64,000 bases of DNA. It comes from Actinomadura rubteroloni. GTDB taxonomy: Bacteria; Actinomycetota; Actinomycetes; Streptosporangiales; Streptosporangiaceae. Of the stretch, positions 22,401 through 30,165 are shown piece by piece. The notes under the pieces were generated by a model, which saw nothing but the letters and a program-made list of their open reading frames with translations, did no database searches and had not been told where the DNA came from. Position 1 is the first letter of the stretch, and each line of letters opens with the position of its first letter. Both the position numbers and the translations under genes were made by a program. The stretch is from assembly GCF_002911665.1 (NCBI RefSeq), contig NZ_MTBP01000002.1, positions 1,860,001 through 1,924,000 on the forward strand. Direction: 5' to 3'.

Positions 22401-25400
22401 TGCGTGGCGTTGCGCGTGACGACCAGTTCGTGGTGCTCGGCCGCCGACAGCACATCGACCCGGTGCAGGGGGCGGTCAGGATCGGCGGCCAGCGTCCGGC
22501 ACAACCGGACGTACCGGGCGGCGATGGTCGCGACCTCCGCCGCGTCGTAGGCGTCCGTCCGGTAGCCGAACCGCAGCCGGAGCCCGTCGCCGCCGACGAG
22601 ACGCCCCGGGATCGCGGCCAGCGACAGCGGGTAGTGCGACGCGTCCCGTCCCTCCACCCGCGTGACGCGCAGACCTGCCGTTTCCGGGACGAACCCGTCC
22701 GCCGGATAGTTCTCGTAGACCGCGAGCGTGTTGAACCGCGCGCCGCTCGCGGCGAGCCCGGCGTCCGGCGCGTCCAGCACCCGGGCCTGCCGCTCCTGCA
22801 CCCCGGCGAGCGTCGCCGCGAGCGACGCCGCCGGATCCAGCCGGACGCGCACCGGGACCGTCCCGGCGAACATCCCGATCGCCTGCTCCCACCCCGGCGG
22901 ACGGCCCGCGGTGATGCCGCCGAACACCACGTCGTCCCGTCCGGTGAGCACCCCGAGCAGCACGCCCCACAACCCCTGCACGACCGTGTTCACCGTCAGC
23001 CCGCGCCGCCGCGCGACCGCGCGCAACGCCTCGGCCAGCGCGGGATCGAGCGCGACCATGTGCTCCGCCGCCCGCACCACCCCCGCCCGCCGCCCCTCGG
23101 GCACGAGCGTCGCCCCCACGCGCACCGCACCTCCGCGAACAGGCCCGCCGGGCACGGCCTTCGTGCGGCGGTGGGCGAGGTGGTCGCGGTAGGGAGGGCG
23201 TGGGGGCGGGGTCTCGCCTGCGTAGAGGGTGAACAGGTCGTGGAACAGCAGGGGCATCGACCAGCCGTCCAGGACGAGATGGTGGTCGGTCAGCAGCAGG
23301 CGGTGGCCGGTGTCGCGGCGGACGAGCGTCCAGCGCAGCAGCGGCGGGCGTGCCGGGTCGAACGGCTCGGTGCGGGCGGCTTGTTCCAACGCCGGGAGGT
23401 CGTCGTCGTGGCCGCGCAGGTCGACGTCCCGCCAGACCGGCGCGACGTCGTCGCGCAGCACCTGGACCGGCGGGGAGCCGGAGTGGAAGGACGCCGCCAG
23501 GTGCGGGTGGCGGCGCAGCAGTTCGGCGGCGGCGGCGCGCAGCGCGGCGCGGTCGAGGTCGCCTTCGATGTCCAGGGCGAACTGGACGGTGTAGGCGTCG
23601 TGCTCGTCGTGTTCGAGGTGGAACAGCAGCCCTTCCTGGAGCGGGGTGAGCGGCAGGACGTCGCGGATCCGGCCGCCGCCCCCGGCGAGCGCGGCGAGGC
23701 GGCCCGCGTCCACCCCGGCGAGCGGCACGTCGGACGGGGTCAGGGCGTCCGCGCCGGGCTCGCCGGCCCGTTCGGCGAGGGCGCCGAGCGCGGCGATCCA
23801 GGCGTGCGCGAGGACGTCCGCCGCCGCGCCGGGATACCGGGACTCGGCGAACGTCCAGCGGGCGGTGAGGCGGTCGCCGTCGACCAGCGCGTCGATCTCC
23901 AGCGCGTGCGCGGGCGGCAGGCCGCCGCCGGTGAGGGGAGCCGGCGCGAAGTCTCCGTCCGCCGGGGCGAAGCGGCCCAGGTAGTTGAACGCGACCGGCG
24001 GCGCGGACGGTCCGAGCCGGTCGCGCAGCACCCCGAAGCTCAGCCCGCGATGCGGGACGGCCCGGAGCTGCTCTTTCACCCGCCGCACCGAGGCGTCCAG
24101 CGGCCCCGGCCCGGGATCCAGCCGGACGGGGTACAGCGTCGTGAACCATCCGACCGTCCCGGAGACGTCCGGCCCGACGAGGTCGCTCTCGCGTCCGTGC
24201 CCTTCCAGGTCGATCACCGCCCCGCCCGGACGGCCCCGCGTGAGCGCGAGCGCCAGCCCGGTCAGCAGCAGCTCGTGCGGCGTCGCGCGGAACGTCTCCG
24301 TGGCGCGGTTCAACAGCCGGGCGGTCAGGGCGGCGGGCAACTCGACCTGGATCGTCCGGTAGCCGCCGGGGGCGTCCGGGGAGCCGTCCGCCAGATCCGC
24401 CCAGACGGGCAGCGTCGCGGTGACGTCGGAGCGCTCGGCGAACTCCCGGAGGGCCAGCGCCCAGCTCCGGAACGAGGCGCCCGGACGGCCCAGCGGCTCG
24501 GACCGCCAGAGCGCGCGCAGGTCGGCCGCGATGATCCGCCACGACACGGCGTCCACGGCGACGTGGTGGGCGACGAGCAGCAGCCGTCCGCGCGACGACC
24601 AGACGGCCCGCAGCACCGGCCCGGTCCGCGGATCGAGCCCCGCCGCCACGGTCGCCGGGTCGGGCAGCGGGCCCGGCACACGGCGCAGGCAGTCGGCCGC
24701 GCGCACGCCGCCGGGCGGGAGCGCGGTGAGCGTCCCGCCGGCCATGCGGACGCGCAGCATCGCGTGCCGGTCCAGCAGCGCTTGCAGCACCTCGGTCAAA
24801 CGTTCTTCGGTGGCGTCCGCCGGAAGCCGCAGCTCCACGGCCTGGTGGTAACCGGCGAGCGGGACGTCCCGGTCGAGAAGCCACCGCAGGATCGGCGTCG
24901 GCGGGATCTCGCCCGTGCCGTCGTCCTCGGACGCGGGCGCGGCGGCGGTGCGGCGGGCGACGGCGGCGAGGGCGCGCGGCGTCCGGTGCTCGAACACGTC
25001 GCCGGGCGTGACGGTCAGCCCGGCGTCGCGGGCGGCGCGCACCAGGCCGAGCGCGAGGATGCTGTCGCCGCCGAGGTCGAAGAAGTTGTCGTCGGCGCCC
25101 GCCGGGACGTTCAGCACCGCCGAGAACCAGCCGCGGAACAGCTCCTCACCCGGCGTGCGCGCCCGGCCCCCGCCGGCCCGGACGGACGGCGCGGGCAGCG
25201 CCGCCCGGTCCAGCTTCCCGTGCGGCGTGAGCGGGAACCGGTCGAGCGGCACCAGCGCGGCGGGCACGAGCGGGTCCGGCAGCGTGCGGCGCAGCTCCGC
25301 GAGGACGGCCGGGGCGTCGAACTCCCCCGCCGGGACGACGTACCCGACGAGCCGCCGGTGCCCGCCGTCCTCCCACGCCGTGACGACCGCGTCCGCGACG

Positions 25401-27928
25401 ACCGGCAGCGCGGTCAGCGCGGCCTCCACCTCGCCGGGCTCGATCCGGTGCCCGCGGATCTTGAGCTGGCCGTCGGCGCGGCCGAGGAACTCCAGCCCGT
25501 GCGGGCCGTGCCGGACGCGGTCGCCGGTGCGGTACATGCGCGTCCCCGGCGGCCCGAACGGGTCGGCGACGAACCGCTGCGCGGTCAGCGCGGCCCGGCC
25601 GAGATAGCCCCGCGCGACGCCCGCGCCCGCGACGTACAGCTCGCCCGTCGCGCCGTCGGGGACGGGCCGCAGCGCCGCGTCCAGCACGCGGATCCCGAGG
25701 TCGGGCAGGGGCGCGCCGATCGGGCTGCCGGACGTGACGCGCCCGTCCAGCCGCAGGGACGTCACATGGACGGTCGTCTCGGTGATCCCGTACATGTTCA
25801 CCAGCGCCGGACGGCCGGGCCGCCGCGCCCGCCATCCGCCGAGCCGGGCGACGTCCAGCGCCTCCCCGCCGAACACGACCAGGCGGAGCGCGAGGTCGCG
25901 GCCGTCGTCGGCCCGCGCCAGCTCGTAGAACGCCGACGGTGTCTGGCTGAGGACGGTGACGCGCTCGGCGGCGAGCAGGTCCAGCAGGTCGTCCGGGGAC
26001 CGGGACACCGCGTGCGGGACGACGACGAGCCGTCCGCCGTGCAGCAGCGCCCCCCACAGCTCCCAGATGGAGAAGTCGAACGCGCAGGAGTGGAAGAGGG
26101 TCCACACGTCGTCCGCGCCGAAGCCGAGCAGCGGACGGGTGACGCCGAACAACCGGACGGCGTTGCGGTGCGTCACCACCACGCCCTTGGGCCGTCCCGT
26201 GGAACCGGACGTGTAGATGACGTACGCGGGATCATCGGTGCGCGGCGGCACCGGGTCCGCACCGGGCCCGTCGTACGGCTCGCGCAGATCGACCATCGGG
26301 ACATCCGCCGCACTGTCCACACCCCTGTGGACGAGCAGCGCCGGATCCGCGTCGGCCAGCATGTACGCGAGCCGTTCCGCCGGGTACCCGGGGTCCAGCG
26401 GGACGTACGCGGCGCCGGTCCGCAGCGCCGCGAGGATCGCCGTGACCAGTTCGGCGGAGCGGGGCAGGGCGAGCGCGACGAGCCGTCCGGGCCCGGCGCC
26501 CGCCGCCGCGAGCCGCCGCGCCAGCAGCGCCGACGCGCGGTCGAGTTCGGCATAGCTGAGCCGCACGTCACCGCAGGTCAAAGCCGTTCTCTCCGGGGAG
26601 CGCGCGGCCTGGGCGGCGAACAAAGCGGGCAGCGTCGCCGTCGTGCGATCCGGCGCGTACGCGGCGGGACGGGCGCGGGCGACGTCGAGCCGTCCGATCG
26701 GCGTGCCGGGGTCGGCGCCGCCGAACGCGCGCAGGAACGCCGTGAACCGCTCGGCGTGCGCGGCGACGTCGTCCGCCGAGTACAGCGCGGGGTTGGCGTC
26801 GAACGTGAGGTGCAGTCCGTCCCGGACGTCCACCGTGAGCAGCAGGTCCTCCACCGGGCCCGCCGCCAGGTTGCGCGCCGGGGCGGGCCGTCCGCCGAGC
26901 AGCGGCGGCGCGCAGGACCCGACCACGTTGACGACCGGCCCGACCAGCGCGCGGTCGTTGCCGAGCACGCCCAGCTCGCGGCGGATCTCCTCGTACCGGA
27001 ACCGCTGGTGGCGCAGCAGGAGCCCGGTCTCGCGCGCCACCGTCCGCGCCAGCTCCGCGACCGTCGTGCCCGGCCCGACGGCCGTCCGCAGCGGGAGAAT
27101 CGTCGAGTACATCCCCGGGACGCGCCGGGAGAGCGGCGTCGCCCGGCCCGACACGGTGACGCCCGGCACGACCTCCGGCGCACCCGTGACGCGGTGCAGG
27201 TAGGCGGCGAGCGCGGCGACGAGCACCCGCGCCGGGCTCGCCTCGGCCGCCCGCGCGATCCGGGCGAGGCCGGGCGGCGGCGGGAGCGTCGCGGTGGCGC
27301 GCAGGGCCGTCCGCGCGGGCGGCGCGGACGTTCCGGCGAGCGACGGCGGGTCCGGCGCGTCCGCCAGCCGCTCCCGCCAGAACCGCCGGTCGTCCGCGCG
27401 GCGCTGCGAGGCCCGGTACGCCGCCTCCTCGGCGGCCCGCGCCGCCAGGGACCCGAACGGGCTGCCCGGGACGCGCGTCCCCGCCGCGAGCGCGCCGTGC
27501 ACGTCGGCGACGCGGCGCGCGAGCAGGTCGAACGTGAAGCCGTCCACGACGCTGTGGTGCGCGCCCTGGAACCACAGCGTCCGCTCGCCGAGCCGTACCA
27601 GCGCGGTGCGCAGCAGCGGGCCGCGCTCCAGCGGGAACGGACGTGCCAGCTCGGCGCGCATCCACGCGACGGCGGCGTCCTCGTCGGCGGCGTCCACGAC
27701 CCGCACCTGCGGTTCGGCGCCCCCGGCGACCTGCCGGGGGCCGTCCGGCGTCTCCACGAAGCGGGTGGCGAACACCTCGGCGTCGCCCGCCGCCCACCGG
27801 ACCGCCGCCGCGAACGTCCGCACGTCCACGCCGCGCACCTCGCGGTACTCGCCGACGTTGTAGACCGTGCTCTCCGGATCGAGCCGCTGCGCGTACCAGA
27901 CGCCCGCCGCGCCGGCCGAGAGGTCCAT
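16475..27928 (-). CDS. Three-module nonribosomal peptide synthetase with two epimerases (NRPS-A)
   Basis: A 3817-residue NRPS. ATG 27928 shares one base with the aminotransferase stop (TGATG), and the protein opens directly into a C domain (AGVWYAQRLDP), as loading-type C domains of actinobacterial NRPSs often do. Domains: C1 (HHSVVDG at 124), A1 (433-905), PCP1 (LGGDS, Ser956), E1 (HHVAVDAVSW at 1121), C2 (HHLVLDG at 1549), A2 (1854-2290), PCP2 (Ser2344), C3 (HHIAADA at 2504), A3 (2827-3290), PCP3 (LGGDS, Ser3340), E2 (HHLVVDGVSW at 3501). Codes read by eye: A1 DFWSVGMVH (close to the Thr code), A2 DASTNASVC (aromatic, Tyr/Phe-like), A3 DVGYLGMVE (unassigned). E domains at both ends of the set predict D-residues 1 and 3. 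C2 has an odd stretch near 1584-1606. Because C1 is present, the first Thr is probably acylated by a starter. Confidence 0.93.
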   Translation of the reverse strand: MDLSAGAAGVWYAQRLDPESTVYNVGEYREVRGVDVRTFAAAVRWAAGDAEVFATRFVETPDGPRQVAGGAEPQVRVVDAADEDAAVAWMRAELARPFPLERGPLLRTALVRLGERTLWFQGAHHSVVDGFTFDLLARRVADVHGALAAGTRVPGSPFGSLAARAAEEAAYRASQRRADDRRFWRERLADAPDPPSLAGTSAPPARTALRATATLPPPPGLARIARAAEASPARVLVAALAAYLHRVTGAPEVVPGVTVSGRATPLSRRVPGMYSTILPLRTAVGPGTTVAELARTVARETGLLLRHQRFRYEEIRRELGVLGNDRALVGPVVNVVGSCAPPLLGGRPAPARNLAAGPVEDLLLTVDVRDGLHLTFDANPALYSADDVAAHAERFTAFLRAFGGADPGTPIGRLDVARARPAAYAPDRTTATLPALFAAQAARSPERTALTCGDVRLSYAELDRASALLARRLAAAGAGPGRLVALALPRSAELVTAILAALRTGAAYVPLDPGYPAERLAYMLADADPALLVHRGVDSAADVPMVDLREPYDGPGADPVPPRTDDPAYVIYTSGSTGRPKGVVVTHRNAVRLFGVTRPLLGFGADDVWTLFHSCAFDFSIWELWGALLHGGRLVVVPHAVSRSPDDLLDLLAAERVTVLSQTPSAFYELARADDGRDLALRLVVFGGEALDVARLGGWRARRPGRPALVNMYGITETTVHVTSLRLDGRVTSGSPIGAPLPDLGIRVLDAALRPVPDGATGELYVAGAGVARGYLGRAALTAQRFVADPFGPPGTRMYRTGDRVRHGPHGLEFLGRADGQLKIRGHRIEPGEVEAALTALPVVADAVVTAWEDGGHRRLVGYVVPAGEFDAPAVLAELRRTLPDPLVPAALVPLDRFPLTPHGKLDRAALPAPSVRAGGGRARTPGEELFRGWFSAVLNVPAGADDNFFDLGGDSILALGLVRAARDAGLTVTPGDVFEHRTPRALAAVARRTAAAPASEDDGTGEIPPTPILRWLLDRDVPLAGYHQAVELRLPADATEERLTEVLQALLDRHAMLRVRMAGGTLTALPPGGVRAADCLRRVPGPLPDPATVAAGLDPRTGPVLRAVWSSRGRLLLVAHHVAVDAVSWRIIAADLRALWRSEPLGRPGASFRSWALALREFAERSDVTATLPVWADLADGSPDAPGGYRTIQVELPAALTARLLNRATETFRATPHELLLTGLALALTRGRPGGAVIDLEGHGRESDLVGPDVSGTVGWFTTLYPVRLDPGPGPLDASVRRVKEQLRAVPHRGLSFGVLRDRLGPSAPPVAFNYLGRFAPADGDFAPAPLTGGGLPPAHALEIDALVDGDRLTARWTFAESRYPGAAADVLAHAWIAALGALAERAGEPGADALTPSDVPLAGVDAGRLAALAGGGGRIRDVLPLTPLQEGLLFHLEHDEHDAYTVQFALDIEGDLDRAALRAAAAELLRRHPHLAASFHSGSPPVQVLRDDVAPVWRDVDLRGHDDDLPALEQAARTEPFDPARPPLLRWTLVRRDTGHRLLLTDHHLVLDGWSMPLLFHDLFTLYAGETPPPRPPYRDHLAHRRTKAVPGGPVRGGAVRVGATLVPEGRRAGVVRAAEHMVALDPALAEALRAVARRRGLTVNTVVQGLWGVLLGVLTGRDDVVFGGITAGRPPGWEQAIGMFAGTVPVRVRLDPAASLAATLAGVQERQARVLDAPDAGLAASGARFNTLAVYENYPADGFVPETAGLRVTRVEGRDASHYPLSLAAIPGRLVGGDGLRLRFGYRTDAYDAAEVATIAARYVRLCRTLAADPDRPLHRVDVLSAAEHHELVVTRNATHRDVPRATVGELFARQAARTPDAVAIDAPDGTTTYRELDERTHRLARVLVARGAGPETVVGVALPRSAAQLVAVLAVLRAGAAYLPLDPSYPAERLAYLRADARPVFVLDALPADEPPRVPLPRPSPENAAYVIYTSGSTGRPKGVVVTHRGLPGLAAAQIERYGVDARSRVLQFASMSFDAAISELLMAWLAGAAVVVADPDDLRGGDLARVLRERRVTHATLPPALLAVTDPADAPGVVVNMAGEAAPAATATRWADGRPLFDSYGPTETTVCATISDPLGPGAPPIGRPIANTRVYVLDAMLRPVPPDVTGELYVAGAGLARGYLGRPGRTAERFAADPFGPPGERMYRTGDLARWNRDGALEFAGRADDQVKVRGVRVEPGEVEAVVAACPGVAAAAVAVRDDRLVAYVVGETANVIAHTSRVLPEHLVPSAVVALDALPLSPNGKLDRAALPGPDPAGGGRAASDPRTELMCALFADVLGAARVGPDDGFFALGGHSLRAARLLGRIAAAFGADLPIRAVFEDPTPARLAARLDAAPPRAPLAARERPDAVPLSSAQRRLWFLHRLDPASTAYTISIALTLDGPLDARALEAALNDVVARHEALRTVVSDGCQRVLEAARVPFGDALRGFDLAAEIPIRARLTRRGEDRHELLLVLHHIAADAWSTGPLLRDLGTAYAARAAGRAPDWAPLPVQYADYALAEQDRPDGLAFWTDALVGLPAEITLPADRARPPVPSGRGGTVVLDAPELRDDLRRLARDHDVTLFMTVQAGLALLLQRHGAGPDVPLGTPFAGRGDPALDDLVGFFVNTLVLRTDLSGDPTGAELLRRIRAADLAAYSHADVPFDRVVDAVNPERSSARNPLFQVMLARQDPDPPPEEWAGVRVEARTLRPDAAQFDLTVAFTDDLRFELAYNADLFDERTIRALAARLVRLLAGLAAAPDRPVARLAVLDDAEREALLTAPNRTERDVPATTVPALLAASAARRPDAPALIDGGTVVTYAELARRVDRLAAALVARGAGPERIVAVAVPRSADLVIGLAAVLRAGAAFLPVDPDDPAERIRATLADAAPALVVTRRDTGVPGTLFLDDPLETDAPLPEYPDPRHPAYVIYTSGSTGRPKGVVVPHEALTNVLLWRRSHFRLTPRDRTLLHAATGFDVAVGETFWPLVDGAALVVARPGGHRDPAYLAGLIRRERVTAAYFVPSLLRPFLAEPAARDCASLRLVLCGGEAVAADLVREFHRVLPGRRLHDMYGPTEATVEATTHPLGRETPDPVPIGRPVANTRAYVLDERLRPVPGGVTGELYLAGVQLARGYLGRPGLTAARFVADPFGPPGARLYRTSDLARWRGGTLVYLGRADDQLKIRGFRVEPGEVEARIAACPGVVRAAVAARPGPGGDRLVAYVVGDADGVRERLADELPGHLVPSAVVPLDALPLNANGKLDRAALPDPAPAAGTGRAPRGPREELLCGLFADALGVPDAGPDDDFFGLGGDSIVAIQLVNRARRAGLDVALQDVFRHRTPAALAAVATAAGPSAEDPGHGRVAPTPLMRALVERGPMDGVNQAVLLRAPSGATAPQVAAAVRAVAAHHAVLRARLLDGGALDVAPSAPPPELRRATAGVRAEAEAARARLDPRAGGMFQAVWFEPDTLLLMAHHLVVDGVSWRVLLDDLHEAWRAVAAGRRSALPPVPTSLRAWTGTLADRARTALPELPTWVNVLGGGDGTPWDGRLDPVRDTAASARTFTLTLDAEHTAPLLGDTVTETLLTGLALAAARVRGRPGGVLVGVERHGRDDALARTVGWLTAAFPVRLDPGPVPWDAVTDGGPALAGAVERVAAQLGALGDGTGYGLLRHLNPATAPVLAALPPPVLGFNYHGRFGGSGGFEPLPGLPDGLGLDPRAPAGHAVEVNAVTRGSRLAATWTFCPGAVAEDTVRALADAWFAALRGLAARPRVLVPLRPEELALLDDDGGFA

Positions 27929-29298
27929 CACCGCACCCCGCTCAGGTCGGCGGCGACGGACGCGCCCGTCAGCTCGGCCAGCACCGCGCGCAACCGGGCC
28001 AGGGCGCGCGCCACCGGCGGCGTCGTCACCGGATCCGCCGCGTGCAGCACGGCCAGCCGTTCCTCGGGGGTGTCGCCGTGCAGGAGGCTCGTCGCGACGC
28101 GGAAGCGCAGCGCGCGGGGATCGTCGCCGAAGTGGTGGCCGGCCAGGACCGCGACGCCGAACCCGTCCAGCAGCCGGGCCTGGAGCGACGGCGCGTCGGT
28201 GATCCCGTGCGCGGCCAGCGCCGGACGGACCGCCGCCAGGTCCGGGTACACGTAGAAGCCTCCGGCCGGACGCGGGCAGCGCGCGCCCGCCGCCCGCAGC
28301 AGATCGTGGACCGCGCCGGTCACCGCGCCGTGCAGCCGCGCGCTCGCCCGGACGTGCGCGCGGATCTCCGGCGGCTCGGCGAACGCCGTCCGGGCGACCT
28401 CCTGCAGCGGCCCGGCGAGCGCCGACCAGGACTCGCTGGCGAGCGCCGTCACCCGGTCGCGCAGCGCCCGGCCCGCGGGCCCGTCGGGGAACCGGGCGAG
28501 GCCGACGCGCCAGCCGCCGAGCGCGAGGCTCTTGCTGAGCCCGGTCAGGACGACCGTCCGCGCGGGCAGCAGTTCGGCCGGGCCGAGCACCGGCCGGACG
28601 GGATCGTGGACGAGATCCCGGTAGATCTCGTCGGACACCACCAGCAGCCCGTGCCGCTCGGCGACCCCGCACACCCGCCGCACCAGCTCGGGCGGCGCGA
28701 GCGCGCCGGTCGGGTTGTCGGGCAGGGTCAGGACGAGCAGCCGGGGGTCGGCGCCCGCCGCCCGCGCGTGCCGGACGGCCGAGGCCAGCTCGCCGGGGTC
28801 GGGGACGCCGCCGCAGCCGTCCGGCACGCGCACCGGGACGACCCGCCGCCCGAGCAGCCGGCTCTGCGGCGCATACGTCACCCAGCACGGCGCGGGCAGC
28901 ACGACGTCGCCGGGCACGGCCGCCAGCACCGCGAGCAGCAGCGCCTTGCTGCCCGGCCCGACGATCACCTGGTCGGGCGTCGTGGGCACGCCGCGCCGCG
29001 CGAAGTACCCCGCCCCCGCCTCGCGGACGGCCGGACGCCCCTCCACCGGCCCGTAATCCTGATGGACGGCCCCCGCCGCGAGCCGTTCCACCAGCAGCGG
29101 CGGCACGGGCAGCCGCGACTCCCCGAACCCGAGGTGCAGGACGTCCTCGCCCGCCGCGACTCGCTCGCGCACCCGCTGGTCCAGGCGCAGGTTCGGCGAC
29201 ACGGCCGGCCGTCCCCGCGCGCCGCCGCCGGGTCCGGCGGCGGCGCGGGGCGGGGCTGCGGGAACGTCGGACGGGTTCGGAGGCAGGGTGCGCGGCAT
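27928..29298 (-). CDS. PLP-dependent class I aminotransferase
   Basis: A 456-residue fold-type I aminotransferase. It has the LPDNPTGAL block, SDEIYRDL (PLP-ring Asp and Tyr) and LSKSLALGGWRVG, whose first Lys is the likely Schiff-base residue. ATG 29298 lies two bases after the oxygenase stop, and an N-terminal Pro/Ala/Gly-rich stretch of about 30 residues precedes the fold. It probably interconverts an amino acid and a 2-keto acid for the NRPS product, for example to make an unusual monomer or a keto/hydroxy starter. The substrate is not readable from sequence. It is tightly coupled to NRPS-A (one-base overlap), so a role in the same pathway is well supported. Confidence 0.86.
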   Translation of the reverse strand: MPRTLPPNPSDVPAAPPRAAAGPGGGARGRPAVSPNLRLDQRVRERVAAGEDVLHLGFGESRLPVPPLLVERLAAGAVHQDYGPVEGRPAVREAGAGYFARRGVPTTPDQVIVGPGSKALLLAVLAAVPGDVVLPAPCWVTYAPQSRLLGRRVVPVRVPDGCGGVPDPGELASAVRHARAAGADPRLLVLTLPDNPTGALAPPELVRRVCGVAERHGLLVVSDEIYRDLVHDPVRPVLGPAELLPARTVVLTGLSKSLALGGWRVGLARFPDGPAGRALRDRVTALASESWSALAGPLQEVARTAFAEPPEIRAHVRASARLHGAVTGAVHDLLRAAGARCPRPAGGFYVYPDLAAVRPALAAHGITDAPSLQARLLDGFGVAVLAGHHFGDDPRALRFRVATSLLHGDTPEERLAVLHAADPVTTPPVARALARLRAVLAELTGASVAADLSGVR

Positions 29299-29300
29299 CG

Positions 29301-30137
29301 TCAACTCCAGTACGCCAGCGGCTCGCCGGGCCCCCGGGACGCCACGAACGCCGCCGTGCCGACCCGGGGCTCGTCCCGCGCGGGCGCGACGGCGTGCAGC
29401 ATCGCGGAGCTGAACATGATCAGGTCCCCGGCGGCGGGGCGGAACGTCAGCGCCGGCGGCCCCACCGATTCGGGGTCCAGGCCCTCCACAGCCCGGATCG
29501 TCGCGCTCTCGTCCGGGGTCGGTTCGCGCAGCCAGAGGTGCAGGTCGCCGCCCGCGCGGGGCGTCGCGAGATAGACGTTCGCGGTGAGCTGCTCGGTGAT
29601 CCCGGCGATCTCCGGGGCGTCGGTCTCCTGGTCGATGCGGTCGTTGTGCGGGAAAAGCTCCGAGTCGTCGGGACGGAACACGCGCAGCGCGCCGACGAAG
29701 CACGCCCGGCCGCGCAACCGCAACAGCCCCGCGCCCGCCGGCCACAGCTCCTCCAGCCGCACCCGCAGCAGGTCGATCGGCGACGGGTACGGCGCGAACA
29801 CCGCGCGGGCCGCCGCTGTGGAGGCCCGCGCGGACCGGTGGTAGGCGTCGATCCGCGCCGGGTCCCACGCGGTGTCCACGTGGGGCGTGAACACGCGGCC
29901 CACCGACCCGCTCTTGGCCTTGTGGTAGTTGCCCAGCTCGGGATGGTCGAGGGCGCGGACGGCCACCGCGCGCGCCGCGTCCGCCGGGTAGAACTCCCGC
30001 ACATGGATCGCCGCGACCTCCCGCCGCGTCAGCGCGAGGAGGGCGTCCTCGGTCAACTCCCGCACGACGTCCGGCGGTGCACCGGCCGGGCGGCCGGCGG
30101 ACGCGGCGTCCGGGCGGGGGGCTCCGGTCGCGGGCAT
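29301..30137 (-). CDS. Fe(II)/2-oxoglutarate-dependent oxygenase
   Basis: A 278-residue enzyme of the 2OG-Fe(II) oxygenase superfamily. The iron triad is seen as His164 and Asp166 in FPHNDRID and His248 in MLHAVAP; RVGTAAF just after it carries the likely 2-oxoglutarate Arg. Because the H-x-D Asp is present, hydroxylation or desaturation is expected, not the H-x-G/A chemistry of SyrB2-type halogenases. ATG 30137 has a strong GGAGAGGAG ribosome-binding site. It lies between the P450 and the aminotransferase with short gaps, so it probably tailors an amino acid or carrier-bound residue of the peptide. The N-terminal 25 residues are Ala/Pro-rich and probably disordered. Confidence 0.82.
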   Translation of the reverse strand: MPATGAPRPDAASAGRPAGAPPDVVRELTEDALLALTRREVAAIHVREFYPADAARAVAVRALDHPELGNYHKAKSGSVGRVFTPHVDTAWDPARIDAYHRSARASTAAARAVFAPYPSPIDLLRVRLEELWPAGAGLLRLRGRACFVGALRVFRPDDSELFPHNDRIDQETDAPEIAGITEQLTANVYLATPRAGGDLHLWLREPTPDESATIRAVEGLDPESVGPPALTFRPAAGDLIMFSSAMLHAVAPARDEPRVGTAAFVASRGPGEPLAYWS

Positions 30138-30165
30138 GGCGGGTCTCCTCTCCTGTGCGGTGCGG

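Noticed and set aside
16682..28255. A plus-strand open frame of about 3850 codons opposite NRPS-A
   Set aside because: Same reason: no recognisable fold, and it mirrors well-supported NRPS domains.
29301..30137. The oxygenase as a halogenase
   Set aside because: The iron triad has Asp (HND), while SyrB2-type halogenases have Gly or Ala there.
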